DNA from: an uncultured Paludibaculum sp.
GTDB lineage: Bacteria; Acidobacteriota; Terriglobia; Bryobacterales; Bryobacteraceae
DNA: 64,000 nucleotides
Reading direction: 5' to 3'
Assembly (NCBI RefSeq): GCF_963665245.1
Contig: NZ_OY762269.1
Coordinates: 3,106,501-3,170,500, forward strand
Shown here: one piece after another, positions 1-8,489 of the stretch
Layout: every line of letters begins with the position of its first letter
How positions within the stretch are numbered: the first letter of the stretch is position 1
Made by a program: the position numbers and the translations under genes
The notes under the pieces: model-generated
Seen by the model: only the letters and a program-made list of their open reading frames with translations
Databases searched by the model: none
What the model was told of the DNA's origin: nothing

Positions 1-29
1 GTCAGCCCAAAGGGCACTCTACCATCAGA

Positions 30-118
30 ATGCCCCAAGCCGCTCGATGCGTTGCGCCCTGTGTGGCGCACCACATCACTCAACGCGGAACGGCCCGCCA
101 ACTCGTCTTCCGGACACC
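30..118 (+). pseudogene. RAYT / IS200-like Y1 transposase N-terminal remnant
   Basis: The first about 29 codons from the ATG at 30 read MPQAARCVAPCVAHHITQRG and onward. They resemble the conserved N-terminus of REP-associated tyrosine transposases (RAYT, Y1_Tnp), which carry a PHHITQRGN-like metal-binding start. After about position 118 the reading frame no longer resembles the family, and the catalytic tyrosine region is absent. This is therefore a decayed fragment; the rest of the gene was lost, or the similarity is to a very small relic. A short palindrome of REP type lies about 55 bp downstream. Similarity is judged by eye. Confidence 0.5.
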
Positions 119-170
119 CATCCCACCCCAATTCCCCACAATGAGCCCGCCGTGTGTGGACAATAAGCGG

Positions 171-185
171 GGGACTGCCCGTCCC
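171..185. repeat. short GGGAC/GTCCC palindrome, REP-like
   Basis: GGGAC, a 5-nt spacer, then GTCCC forms a small hairpin. A similar one (GGGAC-4-GTCCC) lies at 12106-12119. Their position close to a RAYT relic suggests REP-type repeats, but two copies with 5-bp arms are weak evidence. Confidence 0.25.
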
Positions 186-287
186 ACCTCGGTGACCTGT
201 CCAAGGATGAGTGCAAACCACCGCTCTGAAGCCTTCCATCAGGAGGCGTCGCCGGTGACGTTCTTCTGCATTCAAACGGCCCCGCCC

Positions 288-1115
288 CTACTTGCCCTGC
301 CCGCCGTCCGGGTAAGGCACGATCTCATCCTTCCCTTCCGGTGGTTCCAATCGGCGGTTGTCCCGGACCACCACTGTGGTCCGAAAGACAAGAGCCTTCC
401 CCCCGGTGGCGCGGCTTCTCACCGGGTCGAGGCGCTTGTAGAACCGTTCCCACTGGAAGCCGGACGGGACACTGTCATAGGCGGTATCGACTTGGACCTT
501 GAGCCGTAGCGTCGAGCCGGAGAGGTCATAGACCCAGAGGCTACCCTCCGAAACCAGATTCGCTCCTCCGGAGGCATCCACCAGAAGTTCCGGTTGGCCA
601 TCGCCGGTGACGTCGACGAACGTGGCCCGGTCGATCGTCAGATTGGAGCCTTCCAGGTAGGCCACCGACGACTTCCACTGCCCGCGGTCCTGGGTCAACA
701 GGGCCACTTTCCCCATGCACCCACATTGATTGCAGTGGTCGATATCGGGAAAGGTATAGGTCATCAGTAGCGCGTATTGGGGGCCACCCGTCGGCCTGGG
801 CCGGGTAACGACCTCCACTTGCACGAAACGCCGGGAGCCGGGCGGTTCCTCGCCGAGGACGGAGGTGGCCACGGTCAACTCCTCGGGGACCGGCGGTGCG
901 ATGACCTGATAACAAGGCGGGAACGGCGACCGTTGGTGCCCGCCGGCAGATTCGACAGGCCGAGGTTCGCAGCGGCCCTCGGGCACGCGCCGCACGCTCG
1001 CCGAGGGAAAACTCGCCTGGACCAGTTCGTCCAGCAGGTTGGGATCCGGCTCATCCGCCGCCATCGCCGCCGCCAGAATCCCGGCGAGCCCGGCCACCAC
1101 CCATTTCAGTCGCAT
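288..1115 (-). CDS. exported hypothetical protein with an FG-GAP-like motif
   Basis: The protein is 275 aa and opens with a clear Sec signal peptide (MRLKWVVAGLAGILAAAMAA, cleavage expected just before DEPDPN). The mature part has no recognised enzymatic motif. A stretch near residue 165 reading FVDVTGDGQPELLVDAS matches the D-x-(T/N)-G-D-G-x-x-(E/D)-L pattern of FG-GAP/VCBS calcium-binding propeller repeats; only one copy is seen. A Cys-rich segment (CNQCGC) lies near residue 130. The start is supported by the signal peptide. It is probably periplasmic or cell-surface, and its function is unknown. It lies outside the IS66 element and has the GC-rich composition of the core genome. Confidence 0.65.
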   Translation of the reverse strand: MRLKWVVAGLAGILAAAMAADEPDPNLLDELVQASFPSASVRRVPEGRCEPRPVESAGGHQRSPFPPCYQVIAPPVPEELTVATSVLGEEPPGSRRFVQVEVVTRPRPTGGPQYALLMTYTFPDIDHCNQCGCMGKVALLTQDRGQWKSSVAYLEGSNLTIDRATFVDVTGDGQPELLVDASGGANLVSEGSLWVYDLSGSTLRLKVQVDTAYDSVPSGFQWERFYKRLDPVRSRATGGKALVFRTTVVVRDNRRLEPPEGKDEIVPYPDGGQGK

Positions 1116-1325
1116 TGCTACAAATATCGTCCGCTTTTTGTGCGAGGCTGTCGAGCAGGCACTCTCCTCATTTCGCGGCAGGAATCTCCTCAGCTTGGTG
1201 GATGCCCACCGCGATGCGCCGAAAACAATCCATCAGTTTGGCGCAATCCCCTGGGACCCGGTCAGGCTGGTGCAGTTCGGCCTCGAGGGACCGAAACGGC
1301 GCCTACCTAATCCGATCTCGTAGGT

Positions 1326-1466
1326 TTACATCATCTCACTCCGCGGCGACGCGAACCGAGGCCTGAGGAATGGAATCGCAGATCCGGACTCATGCGAGAT
1401 CACGGCCAGGAAGGTGATGGCCACGACCAGCCTGAATACAGGTTTCAAAGCAATTCCATTTACCAT
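1326..1466 (-). CDS. possible small exported peptide (46 aa)
   Basis: The ATG at 1466 opens a 46-codon frame ending in TAA. Its first about 28 residues (MVNGIALKPVFRLVVAITFL and onward) form a signal-peptide-like sequence: a Lys/Arg-containing n-region, a hydrophobic core and small residues before the cleavage zone. A purine-rich AGGAAG lies about 16 nt upstream, which is far for a ribosome site. IS66 sits only 18 bp beyond its 5' flank, so any native promoter may have been displaced. There is no homology evidence, and this could be a chance frame. Confidence 0.25.
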   Translation of the reverse strand: MVNGIALKPVFRLVVAITFLAVISHESGSAIPFLRPRFASPRSEMM

Positions 1467-1484
1467 GATTCGGGCGTGCGCTTC

Positions 1485-1492
1485 CTAAGGAG
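1485..1492. repeat. 8-bp target site duplication of IS66 (left copy)
   Basis: CTAAGGAG directly abuts the left inverted repeat. The identical 8 bp abuts the right end at 4008-4015. Eight base pairs is the usual target duplication length for IS66. Confidence 0.9.
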
Positions 1493-1534
1493 GTGAGCGC
1501 TACGCGAACCCCAGGTCCTCCGACCCGACAGCCT

Positions 1535-3178
1535 CTACTTCATCGGGCCGTCAGGCGGCGCTGCCTGACGCCGCTTCCATGCATCCGGCAGCCAGTCGGC
1601 CAAGTCGCTGATGCGCACCGACGGCAGGTTGGTTAGCAACTGCGTCAGGTACAGTTGTGGGTCCACGTCGTGACGGCGGCAGGTGCTCGTCAGGCTCGCT
1701 AGAATCGCTGCGGTCCGGCCACCCCTCGCATTGCCCACGAAGAGGGAGTTCTTGCGGTTCAGCACCACTCGCTTCATTTCCCTTTCGCTGATGTTGTTGT
1801 CCAGCGGCACCGCTCCATCGGAGCAGAACACCGTCAGCTCCTCCCACTGGCTCAGTGCGTAGTTCAGCGCCTCGGCCATCGGATGCTTTGGCAGCAACTG
1901 CTCCTTCCAGTTCAGCAACTTTTCTCGTAATCCCGTCACCACCGGCACCGAGTTCTCCTGGCGCAGCTTCAGCCGCTCCTCCGCCGGAAGTCCGGCCGCC
2001 TGACGTTCTACTGAATACAGCGCGCGCACCATCTCCACCACGCTCCGCGCGATCTCCGGCGCCGCCTTCTCCGCCTCCACTACCTTGCGACGGAAATGCG
2101 CCCAGCACCCCGCGCGCGTGATCTCGTTGCCCGCCACCACGCCGTTGTATCCGCCGTAGGCATCGGCCAGCAAAACCTGCCGGTAATCTTTCAGAAAATG
2201 TTTCGGCCCATCGCGGCCCCGGTTCAGCGTGAAGTCGAAGACGTTGTAGGCATGGTCGTCATCCCCCACATAGATCCACATCCGCGCGTTCGCCGTTTTG
2301 CCTTTGCTCAGCATCGGCATGATGGTGTCATCGGTGGCCACCACATGCGAGGACCGCACCCGCTGCGCCATCAATTGGTACAGCGGTTCGGCCAGGTCTG
2401 CCACATCGCCACACCACACCGACTGGGTGGCGCGCGAAATCTCGAAGCCCTGCCGCGCGAAGATGTCTTCCAGCCGGTAGAGCGGCAGGTAATCGGAAAA
2501 CTTGCTGGTCACGATGTAAGCCAGCAGGCCCGGTCCGGCCAACCCCTTGTCAATTGCTGCCTCGGGCTTGGCCGCCGTTTCGATACTGGGTTTGCCGCCG
2601 CTGTTCTCGCAGGCCGTACAGGCGTACTTCTTGCGCACGTGGTGGATGCGTTCGAAGTGACCGGGCAGATACTCGATCTGCCAGCTCTCGTCGGCGCCGA
2701 TCTCCTGGCGCTCGGTTCCACAGCAGGGGCAGGCTCGCTGTTCCGCGCTCAGCTCGTGGACATGCGTGGTGGCCGGGAGATTCTCAAAGTTAGCGAGATT
2801 GCGCCGGCCTTTGCGGCGCCGCACGCGGCGCACTTCCGAGTCCTGTGGCGTCTCGGCAGGAACGTCATCCGGATGAACCGGCTTCTGGCCCATCGATGCG
2901 GCGAAGTCGAACAGCATCTGCGCCAGATCGCCAGTTGATTGCAGCCGGTCGGCGCGGGGACCGTAATACCACTTCTTATAACGCTCCAATTCCAGTTGAA
3001 GGCGGAGCATTTCCACGCGGAGTTCTTCAGCGCGGCGAGTCTGTTCATCGGCACGGCGGGTTTGCTCGTCGGCAAGCTGGGCGTGGCAATCACGTTCGGC
3101 CAACAGCGTGAGCACCATCGCCTTCAGCGCTGCGCTGTCCTCGGGCAAGTCGATCAAATTCCCGCTGCCAATGGCCAC
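1535..3178 (-). CDS. tnpC: IS66 transposase TnpC
   Basis: This is the 547-aa DDE transposase of IS66. In order it has an N-terminal coiled coil (about 20-75, rich in EQTRRADEQTRRAEELR), a Cys4-type zinc-finger stretch around residue 150 (CPCCGTERQ), and the catalytic core. DDE candidates are the Asp in VVATDDTIMPML, the Asp in LLADAYGGYNG, and the Glu in LDNNISEREMKRVV. The C-terminal IS66 domain (LYLTQLLTNLPS region) is present. The length is typical of the family. It is the last gene of the element, 58 bp after tnpB. Confidence 0.95.
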   Translation of the reverse strand: MAIGSGNLIDLPEDSAALKAMVLTLLAERDCHAQLADEQTRRADEQTRRAEELRVEMLRLQLELERYKKWYYGPRADRLQSTGDLAQMLFDFAASMGQKPVHPDDVPAETPQDSEVRRVRRRKGRRNLANFENLPATTHVHELSAEQRACPCCGTERQEIGADESWQIEYLPGHFERIHHVRKKYACTACENSGGKPSIETAAKPEAAIDKGLAGPGLLAYIVTSKFSDYLPLYRLEDIFARQGFEISRATQSVWCGDVADLAEPLYQLMAQRVRSSHVVATDDTIMPMLSKGKTANARMWIYVGDDDHAYNVFDFTLNRGRDGPKHFLKDYRQVLLADAYGGYNGVVAGNEITRAGCWAHFRRKVVEAEKAAPEIARSVVEMVRALYSVERQAAGLPAEERLKLRQENSVPVVTGLREKLLNWKEQLLPKHPMAEALNYALSQWEELTVFCSDGAVPLDNNISEREMKRVVLNRKNSLFVGNARGGRTAAILASLTSTCRRHDVDPQLYLTQLLTNLPSVRISDLADWLPDAWKRRQAAPPDGPMK

Positions 3179-3236
3179 GGATAAATAGATGCGATTTCCT
3201 GGATAAAGGTTACGCGAATACTGGCTTTATTGTGAT

Positions 3237-3623
3237 TCAGACGACGCGCGCGCCGCGCTCATAGCGGGCGACCCGTCTCAGTCGCGACACATCGATTCCA
3301 TCCAGAACCATGGCCAGTTCACTGGCTCTCAGTTCCACCGAAGATGAGCCGGCTTCCACACGGGGCAGTTTGAAAGTGCCTGCCTCGAGCCGCTTGTACC
3401 AAAGAACAAAGCCGTCGCGATCCCACACAAGAATTTTTAGCCGGTCGCCGCGGCGCGAGCGAAACACAAACAGGTGGCCACTCAAGGGGTCCTGTCCGAT
3501 GACAGCTTTCACGCGTTCGGCCAAGCGGTCGAAACCGCAGCGCATGTCAGCCGCCTCGGCGGCGAGCCAGATGCGCGCGCTTTGCTCGCGGTCGAGCGTG
3601 CGCAGGCTCGGCAGACCGGTCAA
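3237..3623 (-). CDS. tnpB: IS66 accessory protein TnpB (Orf2-like)
   Basis: The 128-aa protein carries the signature of the IS66 Orf2 family (KAVIGQDPLSGHLFVFRSRR, then KILVWDRDGFVLWYKRLE). It is required for transposition in IS66 elements, though its mechanism is poorly understood. It starts in a 4-bp overlap with the tnpA stop (3620-3623), which implies translational coupling. The length is slightly above the usual about 115 aa. Confidence 0.93.
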   Translation of the reverse strand: MTGLPSLRTLDREQSARIWLAAEAADMRCGFDRLAERVKAVIGQDPLSGHLFVFRSRRGDRLKILVWDRDGFVLWYKRLEAGTFKLPRVEAGSSSVELRASELAMVLDGIDVSRLRRVARYERGARVV

Positions 3624-3949
3624 ACGCGGGACTCCAACACGGCCAACAAAGCGCGCAGATGATTGGGATCGAAGCCTGGCTCGACGAGCAGGCTCCGGCC
3701 GGTGGGCAGTCGAATCTCAATCGCCGATCCATGCCCAGCCGCCGCCTGAGTCGCCCCGCCCGCGTCCACCAAGTGGACCTCGACGAAGGGTTGCGGGCCA
3801 GCCAGGATCAGACGTTTCTTCCAGGCAAAGAAGTGAGATGGAGAAAGGCCACGTGCCCGACAGAACGCCGCCACACTTTGCCCGCTCCGCTCTTGCTCAG
3901 CGACCAGCTCCCGCCACTTCGTCCATGCCTCGGGTCCACGCGTGCGCAT
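3620..3949 (-). CDS. tnpA: IS66 accessory protein TnpA
   Basis: The 109-aa protein has the helix-turn-helix-like N-terminus of IS66 TnpA (SVAAFCRARGLSPSHFFAWK near residue 30), a DNA-binding accessory protein. It is the first gene of the element, with its start about 58 bp inside the right inverted repeat, and it overlaps tnpB by 4 bp. The C-terminus (IEIRLPTGRSLLVEPGFD) matches the strand-rich tail seen in the family. Confidence 0.9.
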   Translation of the reverse strand: MRTRGPEAWTKWRELVAEQERSGQSVAAFCRARGLSPSHFFAWKKRLILAGPQPFVEVHLVDAGGATQAAAGHGSAIEIRLPTGRSLLVEPGFDPNHLRALLAVLESRV

Positions 3950-4007
3950 GACTTCACAGTGGGGCAGGCGAAGGACTCCTTCAAGATGGGGTTTGCGTAG
4001 CGCTCAC

Positions 4008-4015
4008 CTAAGGAG
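4008..4015. repeat. 8-bp target site duplication of IS66 (right copy)
   Basis: CTAAGGAG, identical to 1485-1492, immediately follows the right inverted repeat. Confidence 0.9.
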
Positions 4016-4253
4016 AGTTGACGCAGAGGTCTGAAGTCGGCACCCCGACATGAGAGGCGAACATAGTCACCCAGCGATACCGCCGATTCCCTTAGCCGGG
4101 CGGTGCTGCGGGGGAACTCCGGAACATCGTGGCCTGACGACGAGGGCGGAGGGTCCGCCTGGCGCCCAATAGTGGGAATCCCACGGAGGCGATACACATC
4201 CAGCAACGGCGGCCCGACTGGCTCTGAGGATGCAGGGCTAGTAACATAGATGC

Positions 4254-7200
4254 GTGAAGAGCCCATCAGATGGGGAGCGACGCGCACTAGGTGGCTATTT
4301 TGCCCAAATCCATCATGTGTCCGCGCACCTTATCATTCAAGCACTGAGTCAAGATGTTCTGAAGTGGATTAAGGTCAACGATCCAGAAGTAGGGCGTGTC
4401 GATGATCTCCAGATTGGCGGAGAGAACCGCGTCGATGGGTACCAGGTAAAGTGGGAGAAATACCCCGGGGCCTTCACGTTCCGGAACCTCGTCGAAGGAA
4501 CCGACGGGAAACCAGCCCTCATCAATCAACTGGCTGACGGATGGCGCAGGCTGCAGACAATACATCAGAACCACAGGGTTGTAGTGCACCTTGTCACCAA
4601 CCAGCCTCCTTCGGTAAATGACCACGTTCTGGCCAATGGCCCAGGGCCGAGACCGGACCACTTTCATGCCTTCCTCTCAACCGCCTGGGCACAGCTCCGT
4701 GCGGGCAATGCGCCAGATTTCCCAACCGATTGGAGCGCAGCTGTCAGCAAGCTTCAGCAGGCCAGTGGGCTTGAGCTTGTGGACTTTCTACAATTCGCTA
4801 TCGACTGTGAGTTCGATTTCTCGTTCAGCACGCCAGATAAGCGAGGCATTCGGCCGGCGGAACGGAGGCAGTTTGAGGCGGACGTGAAGGATCTCACGTA
4901 TAAGTTGTTCGAGTTGCCGGCGGATCAAGTGCGCGTTATCCACTTGAGCCGTGAGCAACTGATCAGGAGCCTCGGCTGGACCGATAGGTTTGAGTTTCGG
5001 GCTCAGCACTCGTTTCCCGTCCCGGCCGCCTATGAGCCGATCACCGCTACGAACGAGAGGCTGCGGTTGGCGATCAGACAACTCGTCTCTGGCTATATCG
5101 GGTTGATCGGAGCACCTGGGTCCGGTAAGTCAACACTGTTAGCGGCCCTCGCCGCGGACAACCACTCCGAGCGTATTGTTCAATACTACGCGTATGTTCC
5201 TGACTCTCGCACTCCCTTGAGCCTGAGGGGGGAGTCGGAAACGTTCTTGCATGACATAGTCCTCTCTCTTGAGCGCGCAGGTTATTCGGTGGGGCCCGGA
5301 CTTGGTGGGGGGAGCCGATCCCAGCTGAGCCAGCGTCTCCATGAGCAGCTCGCGCGGCTCCACGTCGATTGGGAATCCACAGGGCGAAAGACCCTCATCA
5401 TTGTCGATGGCGTGGATCATATTGAGCGGGAGCAGCGGCCGGACCGATCATTATTGTGTGACCTTCCGGCGCCGGAGGAAATACCTGATGGTATTCTTTT
5501 TATCATAGGCTCGCAGAAAGAGCAATTGAAGGACCTTCCTGACTCGGTGCACTTCCAACTCGCCAGTCCAGAGCGCCGACTTGACATCGCGCCTCTCGAC
5601 AAAGAAGCTGTATATGCGATTACACGTCGCGTATTGAGCAATGTGACATTTCTGTCAGAGATTCAAGAGTCAATATTTATTGTATCGACAGGACATCCGC
5701 TAGCTCTCGCCCTGATACTTCAACGTTTGTGCGAAGCACTAGATTGCGAGGGAGCGAGGGCGATTCTTGACGAGTGGGACGCCAATCCGGGTGGTGTAGA
5801 CGCGCAATATCATAGCTACTGGCGAAGTATTGAGACTAATCGTGAGTTGCGGCATTTGTTGGCATGTGTTGCGCGCCTTCGTCGACCGGTTGACTTAGAT
5901 TGGCTTCAGGAATGGAATTCGATCGAGACCATCAGAAACCTGAGAAGTGTGCGCCACTACTTTCGCCACGAGGGAAAGCGGTGGTACTTTTTTCACAATA
6001 GCTTCCGTCAGTTCATTCTGCGGGAATCAATCAAGGATGAGCGTCTGCATGGCGATGCTCTCGCTGACCGAGACTTCCATCGCCTGATAGCGGACCATTG
6101 CCACGGCTCGAAATTCGCCTTCTGGAATTGGGAGGAAACCTATCACCGTGTTCAGGCTGGAGACATTGAAGCAGTATTACAATACTCCACGCCAGAGTAT
6201 TTCCGCAGTCAGCTTAATGCGCTGCGGCCAATCAGTGCCATTAGCGATGATATATCGGAAGCTCTTAATTGCCTCAGAGACTCCTACGATGTGGATGCCC
6301 TGGTTCGATTGCTACTCTCCGCGGCAGAGATGGACCAGCGACGCTATGAATTGGAGAGCGCAAGCACTATCGAGCTGCTTTTTGATTTGGGGGAATATGA
6401 TATAGCCCTAGAGTACATAAGGAACGGTTACCAACTACTGGTTGATCAGGAGTTTGCTTTGACCATGGTGGCGCGTTTCGCACGCTTGGAGCGAATGCGA
6501 GAAGCGGAAATCCTATTCACGCTTGCCGAGCCGCTTGATTTGCTACGAGGCGACCGCAATGGTAGGCAGTCGGATCTTGGCCAATTTGAGTCTCTCCTGA
6601 GCAGTTGGGCAGTTGCCGCCACTTTCGTGCGACCCATAGACGTAGTCCTTTCAATGATCCGCGATCTTTCTGTTTCGGGCCAAGTCCAAGTGCATTCCGA
6701 CTCCTTGTTTCGGAGTCAAGACATCAAGGCTATTTTGCTCTCCCGCGTCGGAGTTGCACTGCTTGATCAAGGCAAACTTGATGCGATCGAAAAGATTACG
6801 GTCGAGTTGAACGCACTCGGCGATATCGGCTTGATTTCATTGCTCGAAATGCGGCTCCGATCGGCCAAGTTCGCATTGGATCGGCAGAGTACTGATCGCG
6901 CTCACCAGTTCTTCAATCTTGCCAATGAGCTCCTGAATGATGTTAAGGGGAATGCTGACAGCCTGCTGACTATTGCCGAACTCGCTTATAAAGTATTTGA
7001 ACCAAATTCTGTCATTTCGAGATTGCTTTCCAGGATTCCCTTGCCGCTGTTCAGCATTGCGCAGCACTTCGCGGCGGAGGGGACATTTAGTTCTTTTGAG
7101 CGAATTTTTCGGTGGCGGAGACTCGGGCGTTTGTTAGGTGATGACAGTCCGCCATTTGAACTTGCCGACGCAAATGTTGTCTTCAACGCGGGCTCAGTGA

Positions 7201-8489
7201 GGCATTTTATTGGATGTTTGGCTGCGGCAGCCGACATCTCAGCATGCGCCCTTCAGGGGCGGGAGTTGACCGACTTTGAGATCGGTCAGCGAGTGGCTGC
7301 CATCCTGCGAGCGGAGTTGTTTCACAATGACGAAACAGATTTTCACTCGACCAGTTCATCACAACTCTGGCGCGCTCATGCATCAGATCTTTACAGGCTG
7401 CTCATCAGGAGCGTTGCGGCACATGGATCACGGGCAATTGAGAAGCTTCGAGGTGAGTTTCTAGGTGAGTGGATGGGCCAACACGGTCAGATGTGGACCG
7501 CCGCAGTTAAACGCGCTGTTGTTCTCGAGCTTGAGCGGGCAAGTCCAAATAAGACGTGGTCGGAAGCACAACTGCTAGGTTTGCAAGCTACCATGCTCGA
7601 AGGATATGACGTCGATGGCCGAATTAAGGAATGCCAGAGTCAATGCAAGGCGTGGATCGAGATCGGAGACATCGATAGAGCGCGCAAGAACCTTCTGATC
7701 TCAATTCGTAACTCTTTTGGGATTGGCTACAGAAAAGACTACCAATTCAATAACTGGGCCGATTGGCTAGCCATAGGAAACCGCCTTCAGCCGGAGGATG
7801 CCGAGGAACGGATTCTGTGGTTCGCCGGCGCCGCAGCTAGCCTTGTGGACTCGACCGACGGGCCCGCCGCGTCGAGAGGCGGCACTGCGATTCTTGCACT
7901 TGCATTCAACCTCAACCCGAGTCTAGGCAGAGCGCTTTTCCAATGGTTTCTGCGGCATCATGTAATGCGATGGTCCGACGGTCTAGCAAAGCTGCTGGAG
8001 ATGTCGCTCGCTTCCGATGAGGCTGCTGTCTTGCCGGCTCTAGATGTAACCACTCTCGTTCTTCTCCCGGTATCGCCCGCGGCGTATCCTGAACTCGCAC
8101 GTATGCTCATTGAGTCAGCCGGTAGGGTACTCGGTGCTCATAAAGCAACTGCCGCAGCACGTGTCCTGATAGAGAGAATTAACCGAGATTCGTTGCCGAG
8201 TGCGCGGCCTAGCTGGCTGGAGGGGGTTTATCACGCAGTCGCTTTAGCTCGATTGCCGATCGCAATTCCGAGTACTCTTTCTCCGGAACGGGAGCACTAC
8301 ACATCTGCGGCCATGAAACGCATAGGTGAGGCGCCCTCGTTGATGCTTTCTGAAATGCTCCAGAGAGTGCGAAGTATTGACGATGTACTTAAGTTCGCTG
8401 TGACGGAATCCACTCTTGTCCAAGATAAATCCGCGAACCACGAATCGGGCCCGGTTGGACGGCTGAGAGGGGTGCCCTCCTACAATTAA
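4254..8489 (+). CDS. Avs-like STAND NTPase with N-terminal nuclease-like domain (5' part of an IS-split gene)
   Basis: The 1411-aa product has an N-terminal domain (about 10-230) of the Cap4/DUF4297 dsDNA-nuclease or Mrr-like type. It shows RALGGYFAQIHHVSAHLI, then VDDLQI with acidic residues at 50-51, then DGYQVKW with Gln64 and Lys66, which is the D-x(n)-QxK layout of PD-(D/E)xK enzymes. A P-loop NTPase follows, with Walker A GAPGSGKS at 286-293 and Walker B TLIIVDGVDH at 380-389. A long helical, repeat-like region fills 450-1411. This is the architecture of Avs-type antiviral STAND proteins, in which the C-terminus senses phage protein and the N-terminal effector cuts DNA. Composition is clearly more A+T-rich than the neighbours, a sign of transfer. 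The last about 7 residues are IS4-derived, and the rest of the gene appears to continue at 9803. Confidence 0.75.
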   Translation: MKSPSDGERRALGGYFAQIHHVSAHLIIQALSQDVLKWIKVNDPEVGRVDDLQIGGENRVDGYQVKWEKYPGAFTFRNLVEGTDGKPALINQLADGWRRLQTIHQNHRVVVHLVTNQPPSVNDHVLANGPGPRPDHFHAFLSTAWAQLRAGNAPDFPTDWSAAVSKLQQASGLELVDFLQFAIDCEFDFSFSTPDKRGIRPAERRQFEADVKDLTYKLFELPADQVRVIHLSREQLIRSLGWTDRFEFRAQHSFPVPAAYEPITATNERLRLAIRQLVSGYIGLIGAPGSGKSTLLAALAADNHSERIVQYYAYVPDSRTPLSLRGESETFLHDIVLSLERAGYSVGPGLGGGSRSQLSQRLHEQLARLHVDWESTGRKTLIIVDGVDHIEREQRPDRSLLCDLPAPEEIPDGILFIIGSQKEQLKDLPDSVHFQLASPERRLDIAPLDKEAVYAITRRVLSNVTFLSEIQESIFIVSTGHPLALALILQRLCEALDCEGARAILDEWDANPGGVDAQYHSYWRSIETNRELRHLLACVARLRRPVDLDWLQEWNSIETIRNLRSVRHYFRHEGKRWYFFHNSFRQFILRESIKDERLHGDALADRDFHRLIADHCHGSKFAFWNWEETYHRVQAGDIEAVLQYSTPEYFRSQLNALRPISAISDDISEALNCLRDSYDVDALVRLLLSAAEMDQRRYELESASTIELLFDLGEYDIALEYIRNGYQLLVDQEFALTMVARFARLERMREAEILFTLAEPLDLLRGDRNGRQSDLGQFESLLSSWAVAATFVRPIDVVLSMIRDLSVSGQVQVHSDSLFRSQDIKAILLSRVGVALLDQGKLDAIEKITVELNALGDIGLISLLEMRLRSAKFALDRQSTDRAHQFFNLANELLNDVKGNADSLLTIAELAYKVFEPNSVISRLLSRIPLPLFSIAQHFAAEGTFSSFERIFRWRRLGRLLGDDSPPFELADANVVFNAGSVRHFIGCLAAAADISACALQGRELTDFEIGQRVAAILRAELFHNDETDFHSTSSSQLWRAHASDLYRLLIRSVAAHGSRAIEKLRGEFLGEWMGQHGQMWTAAVKRAVVLELERASPNKTWSEAQLLGLQATMLEGYDVDGRIKECQSQCKAWIEIGDIDRARKNLLISIRNSFGIGYRKDYQFNNWADWLAIGNRLQPEDAEERILWFAGAAASLVDSTDGPAASRGGTAILALAFNLNPSLGRALFQWFLRHHVMRWSDGLAKLLEMSLASDEAAVLPALDVTTLVLLPVSPAAYPELARMLIESAGRVLGAHKATAAARVLIERINRDSLPSARPSWLEGVYHAVALARLPIAIPSTLSPEREHYTSAAMKRIGEAPSLMLSEMLQRVRSIDDVLKFAVTESTLVQDKSANHESGPVGRLRGVPSYN

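Larger units (their letters stand above)
1493..4007 (-). mobile_element. complete IS66-family insertion sequence (2515 bp)
   Basis: The element is bounded by 21-bp terminal inverted repeats (1493-1513 and 3987-4007). They begin GTGAGCGCTACGC and differ at one base. Perfect 8-bp target duplications CTAAGGAG flank it. It contains the three standard genes tnpA, tnpB and tnpC in that order on the minus strand, all with intact frames. Clean ends and intact genes suggest a recent and perhaps still mobile insertion. It lies just upstream of the giant defence-like gene and separates it from the exported-protein genes to the left. Confidence 0.95.

Noticed and set aside
3808..4287. 159-codon minus-strand frame over the IS66 right end
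   Set aside because: It spans the IS end and the target duplication, so it is an artefact of the insertion. Rejoining the sequence without the IS gives no recognisable protein.
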